Assembly: GCF_001413955.1 (NCBI RefSeq)
Contig: NZ_LCTZ01000002.1
Location: forward strand, 1,784,501-1,848,500
DNA: 64,000 nt
Direction of reading: 5' to 3'
From: Flagellimonas eckloniae
Lineage (GTDB): Bacteria; Bacteroidota; Bacteroidia; Flavobacteriales; Flavobacteriaceae
In this document: piece after piece, positions 9,901 to 16,229 of the stretch
How positions within the stretch are numbered: position 1 is the stretch's first letter
How the letters are laid out: each line of letters begins with the position of its first letter
Made by a program: the position numbers and the translations under genes
Notes under the pieces: model-generated
The model's input: only the letters and a program-made list of their open reading frames with translations
Told to the model about the DNA's origin: nothing
Databases searched by the model: none

Positions 9901-10024
9901 CCCCGGGAATCGGGACATTGTTCTCATCTGATACATTACCCGACAGACTATAGTTGTCTTGGGCAAATAATTGAATATTGATCGACAATATTGCAATTAA
10001 AATTAGTTTTAATTTTAAATTCAT
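6932..10024 (-). CDS. susC: SusC-like TonB-dependent receptor (alginate)
   Basis: About 1030 residues. The ATG at 10022-10024 is chosen because the longer frame begins with TTG at 10045 and adds nothing recognisable. Signal peptide (MNLKLKLILIAILSINIQ), then a CarboxypepD_reg-like domain (about 20-100: SLSGNVSDENNVPIPGANVV), the SusC linker ELDEVVVVGYGTQKK, a plug domain (AVSRVDDALIGQVSGVNIQ; VLKDAASAAIYGSEGANGVI) and a long beta-barrel ending in an aromatic-rich strand (TVTLGLNIDF). It imports oligosaccharides across the outer membrane using TonB energy. It is the first gene of its operon, about 300 nt downstream of the predicted promoter and operator at 10303-10345. Confidence 0.95.
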   Translation of the reverse strand: MNLKLKLILIAILSINIQLFAQDNYSLSGNVSDENNVPIPGANVVVFDTTRGTQTDFDGNYTIQVSNGDVLVFSYIGYATQQVIVNGQTTVNIVMAEDLSELDEVVVVGYGTQKKSTVTGSISKVVNETLDQIAVSRVDDALIGQVSGVNIQATNAEAGGAPTITIRGVGSIAADSGPALVVDGIVVSSDFLGNLDMNDVESFEVLKDAASAAIYGSEGANGVILITTKSGKAGKTKFSYQTYTGFKQAHGSEDYKKNIDEWLALEQSVTGTLSEESEYIKLLVATTGVNRDWQDVFFDGGNVTSHSLSARGGTEDTSFSTSLRYLHDEGVVITDDYKLYTGNLKVNSKIGEKIKFGVSVTPSYTKQRRLPTSIHNPIRQSPWLPIYHTEESLQFINRDVYPNVGVGDYFWEDHLVELDLDGNGSDARPRTSGDSNPYQQYVEREHYDFNTKLYGSTYLSYEIIDGLTAKTSLGVTIDQRKQTRWDGTNYHQSGDSRSQYILRNRYRTRLISDNTLNYSKNFGKHDLNLLAGATIQKRRSEFSTITGSGFTDDRLKNMNGADPENTIVTEFNTNRSKLGFFARVNYAFADKYLFNASFRRDGSSVFGVDSKWGNFPAVSVGWNVAKENFLVNTDWISNLKFRASYGLTGSENFNVGNALTNAWPYLALNQNTNYGVTQGASPLNIANPDLQWEASKELTIGLDYGFAGNRISGSIDYYQRNSDELLLNNPVSYLTGFNQGIVNLGEVQNRGLEFELRTRNIVTENFRWNSTFIASTNQNELLSFGDSNNALISDTYGRNSQWINRIGEPISSYWGFVVDEELFDETSFRTTYVDSPWNRINGESRATIVKDLNGDGLITEEDKTILGDPYPDLIYSFTNEFKIGDFDISFMVQGQLGGQVNNIGDEYFFNWFGNTTRGTGAEEAVAAGLVPDVSFIQRKVVTSDVIASSDYFSLRNVNVGYNFSKDIVSRIGLNGVRLYVTGQNLIYITADDYHGFNPEHDDNGNVRAFGSQRAGTPIFRTVTLGLNIDF

Positions 10025-10302
10025 TTGATATTTAGTTAATTTCAAAAAAAGTTGAGTTAATTAATCCTTACTGTTGAGCATTTCCGGCAAGAATAATTTT
10101 CTTTACTGTTCTACATTTTCATTAGGATTCTTAAAACACAATCTAAAATTTGCCTTCCACTTTTTAGATCTCTTAAAAACATAATAAAAATGTTAAGGTT
10201 AGTGCTTACTTCAAAAAGAAGTAAATTTTAAGAGGACAATAGTAAACTTATCCCCTTTTCATTTAATCATGGTTCCATAGTTTTAGTTTGTTAATTTCTT
10301 TT

Positions 10303-10341
10303 TTGGTAATCCAATCTGGTTTACCAATTTGGTTTACCAAA
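10303..10341. promoter_or_regulatory. Triple tandem GntR operator of the alginate SusC operon
   Basis: Three head-to-tail 13-bp units: TTGGTAATCCAAT (10303-10315), CTGGTTTACCAAT (10316-10328) and TTGGTTTACCAAA (10329-10341). Each is a TTGGT/ACCAA-type palindrome. The third overlaps the -7 box, the expected arrangement for a repressor site. From 10317 to 10348 the sequence matches 15418-15449 at 31 of 32 bases by eye. Confidence 0.8.
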
Positions 10342-10345
10342 TATA
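10338..10345 (-). promoter_or_regulatory. -7 box of the alginate SusC operon
   Basis: On the minus strand the bases read TATATTTG, a perfect match to the Bacteroidetes TAnnTTTG consensus. No good TTG element is seen at the -33 distance. The start site would fall near 10331, inside the operator, giving a leader of about 300 nt. The same box sits at 15446-15439 before PL6. Confidence 0.6.
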
Positions 10346-10458
10346 TGTTATCTAAAAGTTAAATAAAAACTTAATTTGGATTTAAATGTTAAAATTTTAA
10401 GACTAGACACAATTTTGTGCCCAAAAAACACCAAGTATTTATTTTTATAGGTGCTTTT

Positions 10459-10812
10459 TTATCGGTTTTGCATGAAGTCTTCTCGGATTGGGCTAAAAAC
10501 ATCAATTAAAAACCCAGCTTCAAGGCATAGAGCACCGTGCATCACATGCGGAGGTATATAGAAAGAATCCCCCGCATTAAGTATTTTGGTTTCGTCCCCA
10601 ATAGTCAGTTTAAAGGAACCACTTACCACATAAGTTACTTGGGAATGATGGTGTTCGTGCATAACACCAATTGCCCCTTTGGCAAATTTTACGTTTACCA
10701 ACATTATCTTGTCATCATATCCCATAATTTGTCTTTCAAGACCTTCACCTACTGTTTCCCATGGGATTTCACTTCCTATTAAAAACTCCTTACTTGATCC
10801 AAAACTTTCCAT
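10459..10812 (-). CDS. kdgF: KdgF-type cupin, unsaturated monouronate linearisation
   Basis: 117 residues, a single small cupin without a signal peptide, so cytoplasmic. The metal site is visible as MHEHHHSQVTYVVSGSF (His52, His54, Gln58) and His92 in PPHVMHGALCLEAG. The ending LIDVFSPIREDF is characteristic of KdgF. KdgF converts the 4,5-unsaturated monouronate released by exolytic lyases into open-chain DEH. It lies 4 bp after the PL17 gene, the enzyme that makes its substrate. Length and motifs match the family. Confidence 0.9.
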   Translation of the reverse strand: MESFGSSKEFLIGSEIPWETVGEGLERQIMGYDDKIMLVNVKFAKGAIGVMHEHHHSQVTYVVSGSFKLTIGDETKILNAGDSFYIPPHVMHGALCLEAGFLIDVFSPIREDFMQNR

Positions 10813-10816
10813 AAAA

Positions 10817-13060
10817 TTATTTTTTTAGTTGGCCAAAATAGTATGGCCCTGTCCAATTATATTTGTTATTTTCAATTTCCAATTCGTGCTTCTGTTCTTT
10901 TGAAGCATTTACGTTTGACACAATAAGTAATTTTGTATTTCCTTTCTCACTTTCGATTTCCACAGCAGTAAAATCCACAGTATCCAATACAACTTGAAGC
11001 GCTGCAACACTACTAGAGGCATTCACGGCAAACTCCGAAACCGGACTATATGATCCATGTGACTCGATAACGGATACAAAAACAGTATTTGAGATGTCCT
11101 TTCTTCTCACAATCAAGGCAGGATCCCTTCTTAAATTAAAGCTGGGGTCATTTGCCCCAATTCTGGCGAATAGTAATTCATCCTGAAGATTTGCGGCCAT
11201 GGTTATACTATAAAACTTTTGATTGTTGAGCCAGGACAACTTTGTGTTCTTTGATTTTGGTTGCCCTTTTCCTTCCAGCCATAAATGTTGATATCCATTT
11301 GCTGCCCCTAATTGACCCAAGGTTTTGGGTACCTCGTAATCGAAGTTCACTTCCATAACCTGTCCCAGAAAATAAAAGGGAAGGTCATATTGATTATTGG
11401 TTTCGGAACTTATCTTCAATATATCCAGTATATAAGGTTTCTCATAGTCGTTATCCATGATTAAGGCAAATGTTCTGTGCATTTCCGTGCCAGGATAAGC
11501 ATTCTTTTCCTTTGCGCTAATAAGTTGTAGATTTTCATCTGAGGTATCAAAAAAATGTAAAACTGAATGGTTCTTACTTCCTATTTCATACTTTCCTTGA
11601 AAATGTGAGGTCTCATTTTGAACCAAAGTATTATGGGCTATTGTCTGCTTTGCCCAAGTGGTATTCTCCTTTAGATAATTTCCTCCACCTTTTTGTTCAA
11701 TATTGACAAACCTGGCCAATCCATAATCTTGAAGAACTTCATCTCCCTTTTCAAATACAGAAAATGAGAGTTTGTCATAGTGTCCATGGCTCAATCCTTG
11801 GGCAGCGTATTTAAAAATCAACTCCATATCATCCTTTCTCAAAATACCTATTCCACCTTCTGTCCCATCGGAACCATCCAATAAATTGACTGTTTTTTTG
11901 AGAAATGGCTCTGACCGTCCTTCCTTTATTCCAATAGCTATGGACAACCCTGCATCATTCAATACTACTCTATCCTGCTTTTCTGCAATACTCAATAATT
12001 GAGCATTTTCACCTCCAAAATGATATGCAATATCAACCGCAGTGACTAATTCCCTAGAATAATAGGACATTCCTTTTTGGCCATCATTTATTGGAAAGAA
12101 TTCACCATCAGCATCAGTAAGGTTGAGTAAGGTCTCTACACTCTTTAATAAAACCCCATCATTATATTCAAATATTTTCAGTTCTGGTTTAGCATTATGC
12201 AATGCCTGTCCAAAAATTAAAAAGGGATACATGGCGTAGCGTTGATAATAAGGTCCCTCCGTATAGTATCCATCCGGAGAGAATGGTTCATCCAAATTGC
12301 CAAAAAAACCAATCTTCTGATCCTTAGTCTTAATGAAGCCCCCATCATTGTCCTTCATATCCTCTGAAAGGTTATCCACTTTTAAACCATATAAGGCACG
12401 GTTCAACAATTGGTCATCATCCATCACCAAAGCAATCATACCTAATGCCACATTGCCCCAAGTACTATGATTATGAACACGATTAAAAAACTGTGGATTG
12501 CCTTTTGAAATGAAATCTGCAAAAGGTTTGAACAAGTCTTTTTCCAATTTTTTCCGCTCTTTTTTGGAGAGCCAATCATAGATGCAATCGTAAGCTTGAC
12601 TTGTGTATACCAACCAATTGGAATCATTCAAACATTGCCAAAACAATTTGCCCCGGGCATAAGACCGTTCTTTTGGATGCACTGGAAGTGTGGGATACAT
12701 TTCTGCATATGACATCAACACATCCCTAACATATACTGCATACTTTTCGTCATCCAATATTTGAAAGAGCACTCCCGATTTTTGAAGTATTAAAAAGTTT
12801 TTTTTATGCCGCTCATGTGTATACCCTCCAGAATAATCCTTGGGAATGGGCATATGAATCCCAGTCGCAATTTCGGCATCAACTTCATCCTTTATTTTAG
12901 ACAATGATGCATCAAATAAAGGAACAGTCCCTAGTTTGGCCCTAATAGCCTCAACTCCTTGTTTTGTAAGTATTAATTTGGGATGTTCCTGCGCCTGAAT
13001 CAGGGTGTGAAAACAAAAAACAAAAAGCAAACAAAAAAAATGATAGGTCTTTCGATTCAT
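10817..13060 (-). CDS. PL17 oligoalginate lyase (exolytic)
   Basis: About 747 residues. The ATG at 13058-13060 gives the signal peptide MNRKTYHFFCLLFVFCFHTL; another ATG at 13075 abuts the PL6 stop codon and is possible. An N-terminal alpha/alpha-toroid (about 60-370) carries NRVHNHSTWGN (Asn197, His198) and DGYYTEGPYYQRYA (Tyr265/266). A heparinase II/III-like beta-sandwich follows, with GLSHGHYDKLSFSVF near residue 425. These match the Asn, His, Tyr and His residues of characterised PL17 enzymes such as Alg17c. The enzyme removes unsaturated monouronates from alginate oligomers in the periplasm. It is the middle gene of PL6-PL17-kdgF. Confidence 0.93.
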   Translation of the reverse strand: MNRKTYHFFCLLFVFCFHTLIQAQEHPKLILTKQGVEAIRAKLGTVPLFDASLSKIKDEVDAEIATGIHMPIPKDYSGGYTHERHKKNFLILQKSGVLFQILDDEKYAVYVRDVLMSYAEMYPTLPVHPKERSYARGKLFWQCLNDSNWLVYTSQAYDCIYDWLSKKERKKLEKDLFKPFADFISKGNPQFFNRVHNHSTWGNVALGMIALVMDDDQLLNRALYGLKVDNLSEDMKDNDGGFIKTKDQKIGFFGNLDEPFSPDGYYTEGPYYQRYAMYPFLIFGQALHNAKPELKIFEYNDGVLLKSVETLLNLTDADGEFFPINDGQKGMSYYSRELVTAVDIAYHFGGENAQLLSIAEKQDRVVLNDAGLSIAIGIKEGRSEPFLKKTVNLLDGSDGTEGGIGILRKDDMELIFKYAAQGLSHGHYDKLSFSVFEKGDEVLQDYGLARFVNIEQKGGGNYLKENTTWAKQTIAHNTLVQNETSHFQGKYEIGSKNHSVLHFFDTSDENLQLISAKEKNAYPGTEMHRTFALIMDNDYEKPYILDILKISSETNNQYDLPFYFLGQVMEVNFDYEVPKTLGQLGAANGYQHLWLEGKGQPKSKNTKLSWLNNQKFYSITMAANLQDELLFARIGANDPSFNLRRDPALIVRRKDISNTVFVSVIESHGSYSPVSEFAVNASSSVAALQVVLDTVDFTAVEIESEKGNTKLLIVSNVNASKEQKHELEIENNKYNWTGPYYFGQLKK

Positions 13061-13075
13061 ATTTAGCGCATCCAT

Positions 13076-15409
13076 TTAATTAGAGATTACCCCTAAGTTA
13101 CTCCCATCTGTTGCCTTACCTATCAAAGCTGAATTCGATTTTAAGATATAGCTGATTTCAGAATCAAATGCCGGAGGCAAAGACCAGGAATTCCTTATCG
13201 TATACTTTTCATCTCCTGTTACACTGATGCTGGCACTATTAAAGAAATTGTTGTTCAATATATTGACAATGGGTTCCCCTACAACCAAATGCATTCCGAC
13301 ACCTTTACTTGCATTGAAAATATTATTTTTTATATCGATTACCTGAACCCCGTAAAGTGAAACTGACGCATCGTACTTGTTTCTTTTGTCATTTCCTACA
13401 TTATCAAATACGCAATGATCCATTTCCAAAAATGGTCCAAAAGTACTTTCATCTTTTCCTCCCCTATGCAAGCGTAAAGCAGCACCACCAACATGCGAAA
13501 AAACATTGTTCTTCATAATCACGTATTCTGAATTATAAATTCCAATATCATCAGTTTCCTTGTCCAAAGCGATTACATTACCGGAAATCGTTTTAAATTT
13601 TGAGTTTTTGATACTGATGGTATCCGCAAAAGTGTTTTTGTAAACCCGAATCGCATCATAGGAGTGGTTCACATCTAAATTAGTAAACTCACAATCCTCT
13701 ATGAACAATTTGTAATTTTTGTTCATAGAGTACTTGCTTGTTGTAATCACAGAATTACCTGTTCTATCCGGAGATTCTGCGCCATCAAAAATAAGGTCTT
13801 CTAATGATAGGCTACCTCCATTGCTAATTTCAAACAGTGATTTCTTCTCAAAAAGGATTGTGGGTTTTTGTGAATTTTTGGATTTTATAGTTAATGGATG
13901 ACCAACCGCTAGGGTTTTGGTCTGAGTGTATGTTCCGTTTTCCAGTTCCAAGATGTCTCCTGGTTTTGAGTTTTTTGCGGCATCGAACAAGGTATTCAAG
14001 CCTGGGGATACTACTATTGTTTTTCCAGATGATAGTTCCACTTCAATATCGTCCTTTGGATACCAACTTACCCCTGTATTTTCTTTTGTTGCCAACTTAT
14101 CGCTCAACACAGCTCCTTGGTTACCTTCCAGTTTTTTGGGAATTTTCAATCCGTATTTGTTCACCTCAAATTCCAATTCTCTCGCTGTAAAACCATTCTC
14201 CGAAATAGCGGATATATTTGGACTCAGAAGATTATTCTTAAAATCAATACCACTAATATCATCATACACCGTAAAAACATCATTCTTGTCTGGATTGTAG
14301 AAAATATTATTGGTCATGGATGAATTGATGGGAACAGCGCTTCTTTCAGCATCGCTCCCCGCACATAATTGAATATGGTCACATTCTATAAAGGTATTAT
14401 TGTGGATTTCGGCATCTTCAACCTGAAAATACCTGTTTAAAGGCGAATTTGGTACACCGTTCATAACTACAAAGGCTCCGCGGAAACGATATCCCTTCAA
14501 ACCAACCCCGTAATTGTTTCTAACTGTTTGTTGGCCGTTAATAACCCGAATCCCTCCTGTACTGGGTTTATTGTTACCTATAAAAACATTGCCTTCAACC
14601 AGGGTTTCATTTCCATGTCTCATGGTCAATGTTCCCGTACATTCGTAGAAAACATTATCTCGATATACATTATTATACGATTTATTGGAAATAATCTCAT
14701 GCTCTCCATTACATCGGTCAAAGTAATTAGATTCCACGACTGTCATGGAATTCACCAACGAATAATGACTTGTTCCTATCCTAAGTGTTTCTCCCCCATT
14801 TGAACCCAAATTGGGTCTATGCCCAAAATAATTATGATCTATTCTATTGTTGTTCTTCTCACTTTCTTTGGTATTTAACCTAACAATCATGGTCACTCCT
14901 CTATTTCCTTTACCAACTAGGTGGTTATGGTCTACCCGATTATTGTTCCCGTAAACAGCAACCCAAGTATCCGGTTCATGACGTTCGGGATTATTATAGC
15001 GATCAATTACACATTCAGTAATCCTGCTATGATTTGCCAATGTATTCTTATCTTTTTTAAAGGAAATCACCTCAGTAGTAGGTGTGAATCCATTTTTAAA
15101 AACCAATCCCTCGACCACCAAATAGCTACCAGCCAATCTTAAATTGGAATTTCCCTCCAATGTCACTTTCCCTTTTTCCTCAACAGTAAGTGTAATGGGG
15201 TTATCCTCGGTACCATTCCCTTCAAACAGAAGCTCTGCATTTTCCCATACACCATTGGCCAGTGTAATTACATCTCCAGGTTGTGCATTAGAAACGGCTT
15301 CGTTAAATTCATCAACGGAATTAATTATTCCCGAAGATGTATTGGACTGATTGCAAGACGCTAATAGAATGGAAAAAAGGCATAAAAAAAGCTTCCTTGA
15401 AATGTTCAT
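13076..15409 (-). CDS. PL6 alginate lyase, two-domain beta-helix lipoprotein
   Basis: 777 residues with a lipoprotein signal (FSILLASC, Cys19). The N-terminal parallel beta-helix (about 28-400) is of the chondroitinase-B/PL6 type. Catalytic Lys243 (EIISNKSYNN) and Arg264 (LTMRHGNET) are in the family's usual places, preceded by the acidic GEHEI block expected to bind calcium. A second beta-helix begins near residue 460 (SPGLNTLFDAAKNSKPGDIL) and runs to the end, so this is the long two-domain form known from AlyGC-like enzymes. It cuts alginate by beta-elimination. It is first in the PL6-PL17-kdgF operon, with its ATG only about 23 nt from the predicted transcription start. Confidence 0.93.
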   Translation of the reverse strand: MNISRKLFLCLFSILLASCNQSNTSSGIINSVDEFNEAVSNAQPGDVITLANGVWENAELLFEGNGTEDNPITLTVEEKGKVTLEGNSNLRLAGSYLVVEGLVFKNGFTPTTEVISFKKDKNTLANHSRITECVIDRYNNPERHEPDTWVAVYGNNNRVDHNHLVGKGNRGVTMIVRLNTKESEKNNNRIDHNYFGHRPNLGSNGGETLRIGTSHYSLVNSMTVVESNYFDRCNGEHEIISNKSYNNVYRDNVFYECTGTLTMRHGNETLVEGNVFIGNNKPSTGGIRVINGQQTVRNNYGVGLKGYRFRGAFVVMNGVPNSPLNRYFQVEDAEIHNNTFIECDHIQLCAGSDAERSAVPINSSMTNNIFYNPDKNDVFTVYDDISGIDFKNNLLSPNISAISENGFTARELEFEVNKYGLKIPKKLEGNQGAVLSDKLATKENTGVSWYPKDDIEVELSSGKTIVVSPGLNTLFDAAKNSKPGDILELENGTYTQTKTLAVGHPLTIKSKNSQKPTILFEKKSLFEISNGGSLSLEDLIFDGAESPDRTGNSVITTSKYSMNKNYKLFIEDCEFTNLDVNHSYDAIRVYKNTFADTISIKNSKFKTISGNVIALDKETDDIGIYNSEYVIMKNNVFSHVGGAALRLHRGGKDESTFGPFLEMDHCVFDNVGNDKRNKYDASVSLYGVQVIDIKNNIFNASKGVGMHLVVGEPIVNILNNNFFNSASISVTGDEKYTIRNSWSLPPAFDSEISYILKSNSALIGKATDGSNLGVISN

Positions 15410-15416
15410 TTAAAAA

Positions 15417-15442
15417 TTGGTTTACCAAATTGGTTTACCAAA
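15417..15442. promoter_or_regulatory. Double GntR operator between PL6 and the RraA-like gene
   Basis: Two perfect 13-bp copies of TTGGTTTACCAAA (15417-15429 and 15430-15442). They lie between divergent genes, 8 bp from the PL6 start codon and 66 bp from the RraA-like start codon. The copy at 15430 overlaps the PL6 -7 box. One regulator bound here could control both directions. Confidence 0.82.
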
Positions 15443-15446
15443 TATA
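15439..15446 (-). promoter_or_regulatory. -7 box of the PL6-PL17-kdgF operon
   Basis: The minus strand reads TATATTTG, a perfect TAnnTTTG match, embedded in the same sequence context as the SusC promoter (10345-10338). The start site would be near 15432 with a short leader of about 23 nt. On the plus strand TATATTTA at 15449-15456 may serve the RraA-like gene. Confidence 0.6.
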
Positions 15447-15507
15447 TGTATATTTACGACATTCACAAAAATATCCCTGACAAACGACCAAAATAACATA
15501 TATCGGC

Positions 15508-16227
15508 ATGAAAAATTACCAAGAATCCATTATTGAAAAATTAACCCAGGTAAGCACAGCTACCATCGCAACATGTCTATTTAAAAAAGGGTTGAAAAAT
15601 CAGTTTATACAAAAAGTCCGTCCATTAAAATCCCGAAACAAAACCATGGTAGGACTCGCCTATACCTTGCGTTATATTCCGGCCCGTGAGGATTTGAATC
15701 CGATTGAAGTTTTTAGGGATCCCAAACACCTGCAAAGAGTTGCCGTGGAGGAATGTCCGGAAAACCATGTAATGGTCATTGATAGTAGGAAGAATTCGAG
15801 AGCGGCATCCGCAGGTTCCATTTTAGTGACCCGACTTATGAAAAGGGGGGCGGCAGGTATTGTAACCGATGGTGGTTTTAGGGATTCAGCAGAAATTGCA
15901 GAACTCGATTTTGCATCCTATCATGTTACACCATCTGCTCCTACCAATTTAACACTTCACCAAGCCATTTCTATTAATGAACCCATTGGTTGTGGTGATG
16001 TTGCCGTTTTTCCTGGAGATTATATTGTAGGAGACAATGATGGGGTAATGGTAATTCCTCGAAACATTGCAGAAGTTGTTGCCGATGAATGCCTTCAAAT
16101 GACATTGTACGAGGAATTTGTGATGGAAAAAGTTGAAAATGGAACCTCAATTATTGGATTATATCCGTTAACCAACGATACATTCAAAACTGAGTTTGAA
16201 GCCTGGAAAGTTTCAAAGAAAAACTGA
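15508..16227 (+). CDS. RraA-like / HMG-aldolase family protein
   Basis: 239 residues, no signal peptide, cytoplasmic. The fold signature is present: SAGSILVTRLMKRGAAGIVT followed by DGGFRD (Arg125, Asp126), the pyruvate- and metal-binding arm of class II pyruvate aldolases such as 4-hydroxy-4-methyl-2-oxoglutarate aldolase. Genome annotations often call these proteins regulators of ribonuclease activity, but members outside enterobacteria are mostly aldolases or decarboxylases of keto acids. It shares an alginate operator with PL6, so a role on a keto-deoxy sugar acid is plausible but inferred. Its stop codon is 2 bp from the stop codon of the convergent GH92 gene. Confidence 0.8.
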   Translation: MKNYQESIIEKLTQVSTATIATCLFKKGLKNQFIQKVRPLKSRNKTMVGLAYTLRYIPAREDLNPIEVFRDPKHLQRVAVEECPENHVMVIDSRKNSRAASAGSILVTRLMKRGAAGIVTDGGFRDSAEIAELDFASYHVTPSAPTNLTLHQAISINEPIGCGDVAVFPGDYIVGDNDGVMVIPRNIAEVVADECLQMTLYEEFVMEKVENGTSIIGLYPLTNDTFKTEFEAWKVSKKN

Positions 16228-16229
16228 TT

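Larger units (their letters stand above)
10025..10458. other. Intergenic leader and control region of the alginate SusC operon
   Basis: 434 bp without a convincing gene. It holds the triple operator (10303-10341), a perfect -7 box on the minus strand (10345-10338) and a long AT-rich leader to the SusC start. A second -7-like TAAGTTTA lies at 10250-10243 on the minus strand. No clear terminator for the upstream cupin gene was seen. Confidence 0.7.

Noticed and set aside
10231..10242. GGACAATAGT shared between the SusC leader and the hairpin at 2080-2113
   Set aside because: A 10-base match without the second arm at 10234; no hairpin forms there, so chance is likely.
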